Below are positions 24,213 through 35,211 of a stretch of 64,000 nucleotides of DNA, one piece after another. The stretch covers positions 558,001 through 622,000 of the forward strand of contig NC_064673.1 in assembly GCF_023278565.1 (NCBI RefSeq). Direction: 5' to 3'. A program made the translations under genes and the position numbers. Below the pieces are notes generated by a model that was not told the DNA's origin, ran no database searches, and saw only the letters and a list, made by a program, of their open reading frames with translations. Origin of the DNA: Colletotrichum lupini (lineage: Eukaryota > Ascomycota > Sordariomycetes > Glomerellales > Glomerellaceae). Each line of letters begins with the position of its first letter. Positions within the stretch are counted from its first letter, which is position 1.

Positions 24213-25438
24213 ATGTCGTTCAGGAAAAAGAACGTCGTCCTGGGGCCATCCACCAGAGGTCCTGTGAGAGAGTCCATGGCTCCGAAGCAGGAAGCTCTAC
24301 CACCGGCTGGGACTCGTTCATCACCCCTTGACGGCCGTTCTACAACCTCCACCGGAACGGCATCACTAGACCAACTCCTGGCAGGACACGCAGGGCTACC
24401 GCTTGGCTACAGTATTCTTGTAGAGGAGTCTGGAACGACAGACTTCTCGGGTGTACTTCTCAGATACTATGCCGCCGAAGGTCTCGTGCAGGGCCAACAA
24501 GTACACGTGCTTGGCCCAACGGACGCGTGGAGAGGAGAGCTTCCAGGACTTGGCAAAGCCAGTGGCTCAAGTAAGAAAAAATCGGCGTCAGCATCAGACG
24601 AGAAGATGAAAATAGCGTGGAGATATGAGAGCCTTGGCAACAATGCCGGACCAAGTACGTTTCTCCCGAACCACATGGAACATGGAATGGCCACGGACAC
24701 TGACCTAAGATGAACAATCTTCTAGGGACGAACAACAACGGCCTAGCAGGGGCTGCCGAAGTTTTCTGTCACTCTTTTGACCTCGGGAAACGTCTACAGC
24801 CTGGTGACATCAAGGGCGAACTGCATGCGACCCCATCGACTGCTGCCATGAGCTGGCTCCACCCTTCGGGTTCAGGCAGCTCTTCCCCTCTAGACACATT
24901 TATCAGCAACGTCTCAGCAAAGCTGAAGGCATCACCGCCCGGTATTATCCATCGTATCGTAGTGCCGAGCCTTCTGTCGCCCGCACTCTATGGTTCCTCA
25001 CTCTGCCGTCCGGCGGATGCCCTGCAATTCTTGCACAAACTGAGAGCACTGCTGCGCCAGCACGAAGGGATTCTGACGGCTATGATCTCGCTGTCTACCT
25101 CGTTATTCCCGCGATCGACGGGATTTACACGATGGATGGAGCTTTTGTGCGATGGAGTGCTGGAAATGCTGCCCCTCCCGAGAAAAGTGCACATCGAGCC
25201 CAATACCAAGTCCGAAGACGTCGTGCAAGGTATGCTCAAGGTGCATAGCCTCCCTGTTTACCACGAGAGGGGAGGAGGTATAGAGGGCCAGTCTTCGCGG
25301 GAAGACCTTTCCTTCAGAATGAGCAGCTCAAGTGGGCTCATTGTGAAGCCTTACGTTCTCCCGCCTTTGTTGGATGAAGGGGATGGGGGCCAAGGAGCCA
25401 AGGCAGAGGGGAAGAAGGGGGAGAAGCTAGACTTTTGA
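24213..25438 (+). CDS. elp4: Elongator complex subunit Elp4 (PAXNEB family)
   Basis: Exons 24,213-24,654 and 24,726-25,438 encode 384 residues, similar to yeast Elp4 at about 456 but somewhat shorter. An N-terminal low-complexity basic segment (MSFRKKNVVLGPSTRGPVRE) is followed by the RecA-like fold: SLDQLLAGHAGLPLGYSILVEE, then the conserved KIAWRYESLG that precedes a variable loop. After the intron come FCHSFDLGKRL and a C-terminal Elp4 core. Elp4, with Elp5 and Elp6, forms the ring that binds tRNA in Elongator, which installs wobble-uridine modifications. The variable loop after AWRYESLG is where the intron sits. Confidence 0.93.
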
Positions 25439-26175
25439 GTATTCGATGGAATGAATAACTGATTGAGTTGAGCCTATAATAATATGAGGCCGTTTCAACC
25501 TACCCATGATCCAGCGTGCTCAAGCCTATCAGTGAATGTCCTGATATACTACGAAGGTTCGCCCTACCCGTACCTCAAGGGCTTGATCCTCGAACTCGTA
25601 GTTTCTCTCTGGATCAAAGTGTCGAAACAGTGGGATTATATGGCAGAGGTATCTAGTCAACAGTCAAATTGTTTGAATTGCGAAACGGTAACTTGCAAGT
25701 CGAAAGGCAGGTATAAATCCTAGCCTTCTCGACGTTGAAGAGTACAAACGCACAGCCACAGCGCCACGCTATCTTACGGAGCATACAAAACACCTCCAGC
25801 ACCACCGTAAGAGTCAGACGGGTTCTGCCTCACCGCCCGTCTCCACCACTGCCAGCTCCATAAACCTCAATCCTACGAATTTTTCCAACCATGCTTCCTT
25901 CTTGCCTCCGACAACCACGCATCAGGGTAAGTCTTATGAATTTCCTACCATTTTTCAACACCTCCCAAAGCTCAATGATTAAACAACCCAATCTCAATCA
26001 ATCTGTCAATCCACTGACACTCTGTGACGAAACTATCATTTTAACGAGATATGATTATGTGGCTTTCAGCACTGTTACTAGCTTTTTGCATGCAAGCTCT
26101 TCCAGCAGTAGCTAACATTCTTCTCTCAGACACAAGGACAGCAAGGTCGACCCAAAAAGGTCCGAGGCAAGAACA
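25439..26175 (+). promoter_or_regulatory. elp4-sen34 spacer with a probable 5'-leader intron
   Basis: A strong GTAAGT donor at 25,927 and a GCTAAC branch site followed by TTCTCTCAG (acceptor ending 26,129) define a probable 203-bp leader intron of the sen34 gene. The leader exon carries an ATG at 25,891. After splicing its frame stays open across, and out of frame with, the sen34 start. Confidence 0.55.
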
Positions 26176-27060
26176 ATGGCAGCAGCATTGGAAGACCCTT
26201 CGGTCCCTCCCGTGCGCATCTCCAAGATCGCAGATCGCTACCTCGTCTTCGATGCTGAAGATGTGGCCACAATTAGGCGCAGCCACAACATCTGCTCCGT
26301 TCTGGTGGGAACGACCCCGCAGAACCCAACACAAAACGTGTTTCTCAGTCTGCCGCTGGAGTTGCTACCCGAGGAGGCCAGCGTGCTCATCGAGAACAAG
26401 GTAGGCCGCCTCGTCGAAGAGGCTTCGCATCACCTGTCGTCCCTACGCTCTCCGGACAAGGCCACCCGCCAGGCCTACATTGCACTACTGAAAGAACGTC
26501 GAAGCAAGGCGCAAAAGCTGCTGGCAGAGGATCAGGCCAAGAAGGCAGCTACGGAACAGACGCGGAGGAACAAGGGCGCCAAGTCGGCCGCGGCCCAGCC
26601 AAAACCTGGTTCTGAGGTGGATGATTCTCTGTTTGGAGGTGCCGTTCCAGATAAGAGCTCCAAACCCCGTGATGGCGTGGATGCCAAGCCGTCCGTGGCA
26701 GTCACGCCGACAACCAGCGAAGGTCTCCTCGTGCCTTTAGGCGAAGTTGAGGAAACAGTGCCTCAACCTCTCGCCGGGCCGTTGCACCAACACTTGCAGT
26801 CTAGAGGATACTTCATGACTCCTGGTCTACGTTTTGGCGCCGATTACAGTGTATACCCGGGTGATCCATTGCGGTATCACGCCCATTTCCTCGCTACAAA
26901 CTACGATTGGGATGAGAAAATACCGATGCTTGATATCGTCGGCAGTGGCCGTCTGGGAACTTCAGTGAAGAAGGGCTTTTTGTTTGGCGGAGAGGTTCCC
27001 GACGTCAACGGTGGTACGAAGCATGTGCGCGCATTTTGCGTTGAATGGGCAGGAATGTGA
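26176..27060 (+). CDS. sen34: tRNA-splicing endonuclease subunit Sen34
   Basis: Single-exon 294-residue protein. The N-terminal domain (about 1-90) begins with the RISKIADRYLVFDAEDVATI strand typical of Sen34. A lysine/alanine-rich charged linker covers about 95-205. The C-terminal tRNA-intron endonuclease fold contains GADYSVYPGDPLRYHAHFLA (about 220-240) with the catalytic Tyr and His, and SVKKGFLF (about residue 264) with the catalytic Lys. Sen34 cleaves the 3' splice site of intron-containing pre-tRNAs in the Sen2-Sen34-Sen15-Sen54 complex. It is convergent with the Asi-like gene, the stops being 223 bp apart. Confidence 0.95.
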   Translation: MAAALEDPSVPPVRISKIADRYLVFDAEDVATIRRSHNICSVLVGTTPQNPTQNVFLSLPLELLPEEASVLIENKVGRLVEEASHHLSSLRSPDKATRQAYIALLKERRSKAQKLLAEDQAKKAATEQTRRNKGAKSAAAQPKPGSEVDDSLFGGAVPDKSSKPRDGVDAKPSVAVTPTTSEGLLVPLGEVEETVPQPLAGPLHQHLQSRGYFMTPGLRFGADYSVYPGDPLRYHAHFLATNYDWDEKIPMLDIVGSGRLGTSVKKGFLFGGEVPDVNGGTKHVRAFCVEWAGM

Positions 27061-27283
27061 GCTGGAATTTGGGCCACACGCCTGAATGAACGTGACGCTC
27101 AGCGCTAAGCCTAGATAACTAACCTACGTAATATAACAAGATACCCCTATTCCGTGTACCTCAATGAAATGACTATGCTACAAACCGCCCCCAAACGCCG
27201 AAAATTTCCCAATGTTCTGATATCCCATTTTAGCAAGTACAAACGTGCTTCTTCGTAGACGCCCTGCCATTATCAACTTAACC

Positions 27284-30133
27284 CTAGGGCACGTAGATCC
27301 TGCTGAAGCTGATGACCTCCCGACGACAGCACACACATTTGTCAAAGTTGTTCATAGCAAGTGACACTCGGCAGTCGTCGCAAAGACTCAAGCACCGGCA
27401 GGGCCAGACTATGATGGTCCGGGGAGAACTCTGGCAGACAACACACTGCGGACCATCCGGACCCAGACCAGCCGCCCCTTCTGCCCATGTCGATGTCCCG
27501 CGATCCACGGAAGTCGAGAACTGGGAGCGCCGGGACAGCAGCAGCTGCTCCAAGCGTTGAACCTCCTCGTCTGGTGTCATCTTGACCGGCCGCGTCGTGA
27601 CACGATTTGGCTGCCCGTTTGGCTGCAGTATCTGAGTTCGCTGTAGCTGCCGTGACCTGAGATACTGAGATCGTGTCACGATTCTGTCGCTACTCAAATG
27701 CGCGGCCAACGCATGCGCCTCTTCCCTCTCTTCGGGGTTGCTAGGGTGTAGCAGGCGTGCCAGATCTGACAGCTGTAGTGAATCCTCCAGGACCGGTGTG
27801 TGCTCGCGCGAAGCCCATGACCTAGACTGCGTGGGCGTTCTCTGCCCAGCGTCTTCCGACTCCCAATCGCTGTCGCCGTTCGTGCTGAAAGAAACGACGC
27901 TCGTCGTATCATCATCATCATTTGCTGCCAACGGTTGATACTCTCCGCTGTTATCTGCCGAACCCCACCATCCACCCTTCAGCCACCAGCCGTACAGCTT
28001 CGAATCGAGGTCGGCCTCGTCCATGGGAGCCCAGTTCTGGTTTCCCCTCCATACTTGCTGTCGGAACTCGGATTCGACATCAACGCTGTCGGTCAGTGGA
28101 ATGTTCATGGGTGACTCGGCGGGGCCTGCAGGTGCTTGAGAACGGCCGGCACTATCCTTGGCATTCGAGTTCCTCAAGTCGGTGGCAGCCTTGGGCCGGC
28201 GAACGATCCAAAGGAGGAGTTTCGGGTGCCGTAAGCCAATCTTGGAAAGTATTTTCAGCATAGTGGTAGCCCACGTCCGGAAGATCAGTCTGTTGATGTT
28301 CATGATGAAGTCCAATGCCATCAACCATCGGCCACTCCGCTCCGCAGCGCCAACGCCGTCCCGTAATCTTCGCTCCCCAGACCGTGATTTGGGCACCTTT
28401 TGAGCCGCGCGTTCGCGGGCGTATCCATTCTTTGACAACATGTGGTCGTCCCTGACCGGCACTAGACCAATCGTGCCAATAGCATCATAGTGAGAGTCAG
28501 GAGCGCCGGCTCCAATCCACTGGTTTCGTAATTCTTCAAGCTCGCGGTACCTCTCTTCCTCAAGCCACGTGTGCGGTCTCATTGTGACGTCTCTGTCTTC
28601 GTTTAGGTAGACGGCTTCGCTTGCCATGGTAATAGCCCCAAAGCCGGTCCGAAGCAAAGCGGTGTAAAAGTCCATTTCCATAGTGATCCGAATGTCGGAT
28701 AGAGAGAGGTTGGCTTGCATGTTGGCGTGGGCTTGCGCCAGCCGCTCGCGAAGGCTCAGCCTCTGTCCCGATTGACCCTCTATTGGCGTGAGAGCCGCCA
28801 GACCGAGAGCGAGCAGGTAGATGAAGAAACAGACCAGAATGCCGCCTAGCACAAGAACATGAGGGATGAAGCCGATGATGCAGACTGTCGGAAATCTGAG
28901 CAGGCCTTGCTTCGCAGGATCATCCAAGGAGAACGTGAAAGCACTCCAAAGAATGCTCGCCATGAAGCATAGGCCCCAAAATCCGGTGCTGACGAGTCGG
29001 AATTTGGCTTGCAGGTTGAAGATGCCTAGCAAATGGCTGGTAATATGGCTCATGGTTGAAAAAAAGGCAACAAGTAGAACCTCGGGTGAGGTGTTAACCC
29101 TTCTGAGAATCATGGAGCGACTGATGGCTATGCTGCTGGCGCTCGTCGAAGCAGCATCTGCCACTTGAGATTGGGTAAATAAGCCCCAGCCAAGTTGGTT
29201 GCTAATAGCAGCATCCGCCTCGGCAAAGGCAAGGGAGTGTTCGAAAAGTGTCATGCCCGTCTCGGCAGCTAAGGGTCGGCCCTGCACAGCACACGATACG
29301 GTCTCCAGGAATTGACTCAAACAAAACGTTCCGAATAGCGGCCACAACAGAGACAGAGATCCCCTCATGTCCTGCGTCGCGTCACTGGTATCTGTCGGAA
29401 TCATACCTACAGCTATGCAGGACGCTTCGTCTGAAGCTCCCAACAACAGTGCCGAACTCATGGTATGGAGGAGACCGCCGGCTTGTGAGAACATGAGCTC
29501 GGAGCTCTTGCTTGTGTTTCCCCAGCGCATTTCGGCAAAGTCAGGAGATGTTTGGCACTGGATTGACCGCAGTAGGCCGCGCGCTTGTACCAAAAATAGA
29601 AGAACGGGAAGGCCACGCAAGGCCAGTCGAATTGGCAGAGTGAGTCGCAAGCGTCGCCGAGTAGCTGCGAAGATGTGCGTGCGGTTGAGGACGATTGCCA
29701 TGGCAATACAGCAAAGCGCCCACTTGCTCGTCGCATAGCTGAAGACACTACCTAGCCCTCTTGCGCCCTCCATGGTGAACTTTGGAGAGGCCAAGACAGC
29801 ATCTGGATCAACCGGAATAGCAGGCCCAGTTCCGGGAAGATGGCCTATGGGAGGAGGTATATTCATATCGAAGGCAGCGGTCGTAGCCGCGTCGGTAGTA
29901 CGTAAGATGCCGGGTCCCGTTGCTTCTGGAATGACTCTCTCGAGGGAGTCGGGAATGGGAAGATAGGCCGTGAGCTTTCGCACCATCCTCGGGCCAGCCC
30001 ATACCAGGTCTTCGAAGGAAGGAGCCAGCTTGGTGATGTTTACGGCGTATTGAACCTGGTGGGCCGTCCACAGCGAGAGGTTCTGCCACACCCCTGTATT
30101 TTCCAGAGTAGGAGGTGGATGCAGATTGTCCAT
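27284..30133 (-). CDS. Asi-type multi-pass membrane RING ubiquitin ligase
   Basis: Single-exon 949-residue protein; ATG chosen at 30,133 (MDNLHPPPTLENTGVWQN). Several hydrophobic helices occupy roughly residues 130-460, for example WALCCIAMAIVLN, LALRGLPVLLFLVQ, LLWPLFGTFCLSQFLETV, GLCFMASILWSAFTF and HVLVLGGILVCFFIYLLAL. A long acidic/serine-rich segment follows, and the extreme C-terminus is a RING: CVVCQSSPRTIIVWPCRCLS, then LCDDCR and CVCCRREV. The usual RING histidine is Cys in the PCRCLSLC segment, as I recall from the Asi1/Asi3 family. Yeast Asi1-Asi3 form an inner-nuclear-membrane ubiquitin ligase that degrades mis-sorted membrane proteins and latent nutrient regulators. Inner nuclear membrane localisation here is inferred from the family. 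Confidence 0.87.
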   Translation of the reverse strand: MDNLHPPPTLENTGVWQNLSLWTAHQVQYAVNITKLAPSFEDLVWAGPRMVRKLTAYLPIPDSLERVIPEATGPGILRTTDAATTAAFDMNIPPPIGHLPGTGPAIPVDPDAVLASPKFTMEGARGLGSVFSYATSKWALCCIAMAIVLNRTHIFAATRRRLRLTLPIRLALRGLPVLLFLVQARGLLRSIQCQTSPDFAEMRWGNTSKSSELMFSQAGGLLHTMSSALLLGASDEASCIAVGMIPTDTSDATQDMRGSLSLLWPLFGTFCLSQFLETVSCAVQGRPLAAETGMTLFEHSLAFAEADAAISNQLGWGLFTQSQVADAASTSASSIAISRSMILRRVNTSPEVLLVAFFSTMSHITSHLLGIFNLQAKFRLVSTGFWGLCFMASILWSAFTFSLDDPAKQGLLRFPTVCIIGFIPHVLVLGGILVCFFIYLLALGLAALTPIEGQSGQRLSLRERLAQAHANMQANLSLSDIRITMEMDFYTALLRTGFGAITMASEAVYLNEDRDVTMRPHTWLEEERYRELEELRNQWIGAGAPDSHYDAIGTIGLVPVRDDHMLSKNGYARERAAQKVPKSRSGERRLRDGVGAAERSGRWLMALDFIMNINRLIFRTWATTMLKILSKIGLRHPKLLLWIVRRPKAATDLRNSNAKDSAGRSQAPAGPAESPMNIPLTDSVDVESEFRQQVWRGNQNWAPMDEADLDSKLYGWWLKGGWWGSADNSGEYQPLAANDDDDTTSVVSFSTNGDSDWESEDAGQRTPTQSRSWASREHTPVLEDSLQLSDLARLLHPSNPEEREEAHALAAHLSSDRIVTRSQYLRSRQLQRTQILQPNGQPNRVTTRPVKMTPDEEVQRLEQLLLSRRSQFSTSVDRGTSTWAEGAAGLGPDGPQCVVCQSSPRTIIVWPCRCLSLCDDCRVSLAMNNFDKCVCCRREVISFSRIYVP

Positions 30134-31432
30134 GGTCACCAGGAAAGGGTTGGTATTCAGGCCAGATTATACAAAGGCAGCGGCAGCAGCCTTATCGCTC
30201 GGGGCGGCTGGGAGTGTCGCGGTTCGGATCATAGGCAGTGACGTCGAATGCGGGAGAACATTATGCGGACAGCAGGCACGAGGAGGTGTTCGGCTGACGG
30301 GGTCTCCAATAAGGTAGCTGAGGACGGCCAATGTCAGGAACGGTCGTCGACTAGGCAGGTGGTCGTCGATGGTATCTCGCGGACGATCGGGGCCCAAGGT
30401 CGGTCAAAGATGGCTCGTCAAGAGGGCAAGGACGGTGGGGGTGTAGAGATGGATAAGGACGGAAGCTCGGATGGGATGGAGGGATGTTGTCGCATGCCCG
30501 CGAAGCTCACTGATCGCTCCAGGTCTCTCCACTCCTTAGCGCCGTTCTCTGACGGACAATAGCGAGCCCAGAGCACCGAGGAGCTGGAAGCCGGGGCCCG
30601 AGTGCTTACGAGAGACGGGCTAAGGACTTCCTCAGAGCGACGACTGCGCCGCCGAGGTTGGGGTAAAGTGGGTACCTGGCAAGCATCCATGCTCAACCTT
30701 GAAGGTATCATCAACAACCTGGAAGGTCTATACGGAGTAAACTTCTAGGGAGTACCGCTATGATGTCCTTTCCTTGCCAGGCAGATAGATGTCTCGATAC
30801 AAAGCAAGGCGGTCACTTTGAAGTGAGCTGGAACAAGAACAGGCAACGGCCATAAGCAAACCTTTTCGGGATAATCTGTACTGCATTTACAGCTCACTTG
30901 CTCATTTCTCAGCAGGCATATCGCGATGAGGGAAGTTCTATTGCCTCCCAGTCTACCATCGAATGAACAGACTTCACCAGTTCTTGCTAAACATGTCTGT
31001 CACCCCTCATCTATCGAATCAAGCTCTCAATGTTTCTTCATACATGGAGCTGGTATCTTTTGTCGATTTGGCCGCAACGCCTGTTCTCGACGTAGTCCGT
31101 ATTGTGAGCACCGGTCACGAGTATGGCTATGTGTAGAGGGCTCGGCGACCGTCATTAATCTGACAATTCTGCATGGGCTCCCCGAGGTGGTCTTGCTTTC
31201 ACCTGCCAGTCTGACAAGATCTTCATCCTCCTTCGTGATCACTCGAGTGCGAATCACCCGATAAAATATGCCGAGCTGATGCATGACGACGCATGCTTCA
31301 GTTTTCGACGCTCAGAGTCACCATGAAGCCATGCTCAGTTGTGGCTTCTTTTCGAAGGCGCGACAAATCAACGCCGTGTTCTCGAACCCGGGCTGCATAC
31401 CTCCACTAGGTAATTTGCCATGGTCTAATCGA
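30134..31432. other. Spacer between the Asi-like gene and mtr3
   Basis: About 1.3 kb without a recognisable gene. The part nearest 30.1-30.7 kb is purine-rich on the plus strand, that is pyrimidine-rich on the coding strand of the minus-strand Asi-like gene, as expected for its leader. An open frame at 30,926-31,264 (plus) and its antisense partner have no recognised domain. Confidence 0.45.
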
Positions 31433-32382
31433 TTAACTGCTGGGTGGTTGGTTGCTTTCGAGTCTCTCGAGAACGGCGCGGTAGTTGCCCTTGGAAGCTT
31501 GAATAGCGCGACCCATGAGTTTCGTATGGAGCAAGGGGTCCAACGGCGAGAGCTGACCCTTCACCCAGAGGTTGGTGATCTCCGCACGACAAGGGAGGTA
31601 AGCCACACAGCAAGCGGCAAGTATTTTGTCGTGCTCCAGAGAAACGGGATCCAAGACAATAGACAGTGCGTCTGCGTCTGTAGTGTCTTGTTCGTTTGAA
31701 GAGACAAGAGCTGCAACACCGCCGGTGACCATGTCGACGCAATCGATACCAGCGTCAGCGAGAGCCGCCGCGGCAACGGTGATGCAACCACTGAGAACGT
31801 TCATCATATCCCACTCTTCGTTGCCTTGGGAGTGAGACGCCTCTCGCTCTTGGTCGCCTTCAATAATGGTAACAATCACGTCGACGCCACTTTTTGGCCA
31901 TCTATCCGCAATAATGACTCCGCGTAGGGCCGTATCGAGATGAACGCTGAGATCTCTCTCACTCGAGTCACGAAGGTAGCCTCGACGTCGACGTGTGGCG
32001 AAAGGAGCGTATTTGACATGAGTTGAGAGCACCAGGTAGGGCGAGAAGGGTGCGGATCGAGGAAGCGAACGAGGCCCATGGACAGTGCAGATGAGCTTCA
32101 TGCCATTGGTCTTTGACTGAGAAGCGGCCTGAGATTTGATCTGGCCGAGTGGTGGCTCAATCTCCATGTATGCTGAGCCTGAAGCTGTGGGAGTGACGCC
32201 AGTCTTGAGAACTTCTCACTATTAGCATGATCAAATTCCAAGGGGAAAACAAAGGTCAACTAACACAATCCTCGAATTCCGTTTGCCAGCCTTTCCCTGG
32301 TGGTCGCAATCGGATCCGTAGTCTCATAAACGGGCGGTAATGTTGTACCAGGCGGTCCATTAATTCTCCGTCGATCAGCCAT
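31433..32382 (-). CDS. mtr3: Exosome complex RNase PH-like subunit Mtr3
   Basis: Two exons, 32,382-32,265 and 32,211-31,433, encode 298 residues. The intron is placed so that GIRGL joins FLKTGVTPTASGSAY, the conserved start of the RNase PH fold. Later landmarks are CTVHGPRSLPRSAPFSPYL, LSVHLDTALRGVIIADRWPK, the VLSGCITVAAAALADAGI helix and DMVTGGVAAL. Mtr3 is one of six catalytically inactive RNase PH-like subunits forming the barrel of the nuclear and cytoplasmic RNA exosome. It is divergent from a possible small gene starting at 32,788. Confidence 0.92.
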
Positions 32383-32787
32383 CTTGATGGAGACTCTGTT
32401 TTTTTTTATTCCCAATAGCGAGGAAGGTGGTTTGTTCGATTTGTTGGTTGGCAGTATTAGTCTGGTAGAGTGTGACTTCCCGCAATATGTGTAGAGTTGA
32501 TGAATACCTGACGTCGTTTGCCTGGGTTGAGAGCCTTTCTTAGCTGCTCGAGATGAGGCCTGAGGTGAATTTTCCAGGTCGTTACCGACCACTGTGGTAC
32601 GGCCACCATACCCGCTTAGATGCATCTGCGCGCCGGCGCGGGGTCCACAAAGGTAAGTGGAGACATCCCATTATGCCATATAAGGCTCGATACTTCAAGT
32701 CGAAATTTTTCACCACACTCCTTTCCTCCATCAACTCCAACAACCATCCTTCGCAAGCGCGAAAAGATCAGTGCTTCGGCAGTCAAA

Positions 32788-33616
32788 ATGGGCTGCTTTC
32801 GCATGGACAGCTTCGAGAGCATTTTACTCGGTAAGTTTTTTGCAGCCTCAGTCGCGCCCATTGTCCACTTTCATGATGTATATCTTACACACCGTTCCCG
32901 CGATCTCCTGAGCGCAAGAACAAACATGCATCACCATCTGATCCCACGCCACTATGGACCTTCAGCACATTCTCTAGAGACCAGAAAAGAGAGCAACACT
33001 AACTGTGGTTCAAGGTTAATAAACCAGGTGAATATCTCATCGTCAGAACTTCCTGTCTACACTTTCTTTGGGTATGTCAACTTCGCTTTTTTTCCGTCCT
33101 TCTTTTTGCAGCACCTGCACATCGTCGACTATGATGAACAACCATATCATTCAGTTCTGCTACTGAACTCTGTGATGATAACCCATATACCAAAAACTTT
33201 GTCTGATACGACGTCTATCTTCCTCCTTTGCTACTGTTTGATCATTCGAGTCAAATAGCTAACAGGAACAGTCCCACAGCAGGCAATCAATCTTGGTTGT
33301 TCAGCGTAAGAGCTGTCGCCACCAACATAGTGGGCAAGCGCGCAAGCACAGGTAAGAATTTTTTTTTGTTCGCAATGTTTTCCCTCGCGTGCTTCTCAGG
33401 CTTCCTACCCGGGGCACACGCAACATCATGATGACCACAGCTTATCCATTCAACTATGTCATGCCAGCCGAGTCATCCTCCCGCACTGGAGTTCCTCTCC
33501 GGAGGGACGAGGAAGGTGGTGGAGTTGGCTCCCTCGGGAGTCGTCATTTGACTTCAGTGCTGAGCTTCTCGGTTCCTCGTTCTGAGGTTCAGGGTTTGCG
33601 AGGCCGGCTAGGCTGA
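32788..33616 (+). CDS. Possible small multi-intron gene of unknown product
   Basis: An ATG at 32,788 opens MGCFRMDSFESILLG, ended by a consensus GTAAGT donor at 32,831 after a typical CT/A-rich leader. Downstream are a CTAAC...AACAG acceptor near 33,270, a clear GTAAG donor after GCACAG (33,352), and a TGCTTCTCAG acceptor (about 33,400). The last open frame then runs to a stop at 33,616, including TTAYPFNYVMPAESSSRT. I could not build one frame through all these exons, so internal exons are unresolved. No family recognised. It could instead be a spliced non-coding transcript. Confidence 0.3.
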
Positions 33617-35211
33617 ATGAGTACACCCGGCTCGTCTGACCTGATGCCATCATCATACTTTCTCAAGTAGTCTTTACGTGTGGTTCACTTTGCTAATGAT
33701 GGCCACGTTTAGGATTCCTTCTCGTCTTGCCTTGCCTCGGTGATGTGAATTCTGTGTGTATATTCATCTCTCGTGACATCCTTCAGAGCGCTTTTATTTC
33801 GTTGTGTTCATGATACCTGTAGTGAAGCGTAGCCTCGCATGCGCATTTTATCCACCTGCCGCTACAGTCGAGATAATGGGGTAAGGCGTTGGAGATGAGT
33901 AATATGTCAGAGGGGCATGGAGTGTTGGTCTCTAGTCGCGCTCTCCTCCCTGATGTCCCCCACAACCGCAAGCGCAGTGTGATGGAGTATGTGGGCGAGT
34001 GGGTAAAATGTCTATGTGTGATGGCCTCGGGAATGCCGAATACCTCACGTCTGACAGTGAAATGCGACACCTTTGTATTGTGTTGCGTACTCTCTCCAGA
34101 CTTCATCATCGAGGGGACCTACCTGTTCAATTTGGGTGTTGCGGTAAGGCGCCTGAACTTACCTTACTACCTGCGTTTAAAGGGGTTTACGACGTATCTC
34201 TTCCTAGTCGTGATCTTGCCCATGCTCCCTAGTGTCTTCCACAAGCCCATAAGCCAAGTTTCCCAGTTCTCTGATCGGTTGCTTCCTGTCAGCTCTACCA
34301 AGTCTGACTCTACGCTCACGTTTTCAGACAGATGTTGGAGTTTTTGAGGATGACTGACGCTTGCCGGTGTCATGAAAGCATTTGAAGGGGGGGGGCCTAA
34401 GAGAAGACTTAGAAGAGCACTGAATACCGCCTTATCGTTGGGAGCGATCGTGGGTGGAAGGGAGGTTAAGCTTTAACGGAGGCAGATTTACAGACCTCCC
34501 GGGCGATTGCACGGCCAGATAGTCGCGAATTCAGAAGCTCGAATGGCAAGGTACCTTGGTCCCGCGTAGCTTGAGGCAATGGAATCCAGACTAGTGGGAG
34601 CTCAGGGAGGCTTCTTGCGCCAAGTTTCGTCCAATTACATGGCAGACTGTGCACTGCGTACCCATCCTCCCGCCCTGCCACCCTGCCTTTGGCAGATGGA
34701 CACGTTCAAAGTACGCTGTCCTTACTGTGCATGCTTCCCAAACGGCGCGAAGCAGGGGTGCCGGTACCTGGCTAGGTGCCCTGTCACGGCTGGGCCGCCA
34801 AGTACCTATTCAATTCCTGGGATGACAGAGAGGCAATCTGAAAATAAAATAATTAATACGTAGCCAAAGTTGGCGTCCCGGTCCAGTCCCAGTCCCAGAC
34901 CCCGTATTCGCAGGTATCCCGTCGACGCTCCCTTAACCTACCTGACCCAACCCATATTATCCTCCTCAAGACGCATTGTCATCCGCCATCGCGCTCGCGG
35001 CCTTCATACCTTTCGACAACTTGACACGTTTGCTGCCCGAGCCGCACTTTCCAGCCAGCCAAACGATCACAGCACTCGCTCCCCCTGGTTTTAGATGCTC
35101 TCCTCTGCTTAATTTTCACGACTCCCAAGGGCTGGGCGAGGTGCTTCATTGCTGTACAACTCTCCACCCTCACCTCGGGACCGGGAATTCGACTTCCACC
35201 CAGTGCCCTGG
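33617..35211. other. Spacer upstream of the Anp1 gene
   Basis: About 1.6 kb without a recognised gene. It includes a nine-G run near 34,388, a GGCAAGGTACCTTGG palindromic patch near 34,546 and a GGTACCTGGCTAGG patch near 34,762. The last about 250 bp are CT-rich and likely leader of the glycosyltransferase gene. Confidence 0.45.

Noticed and set aside
33000..33050. Short flotillin-like reading (WFKVNKPGEYLIV)
   Set aside because: It is only about 14 residues, crosses likely splice sites, and no further flotillin sequence is present.
32620..33258. 212-codon continuous open frame
   Set aside because: It reads through strong donor and acceptor signals and its sequence has no recognised domain; treated as part of the uncertain spliced locus.
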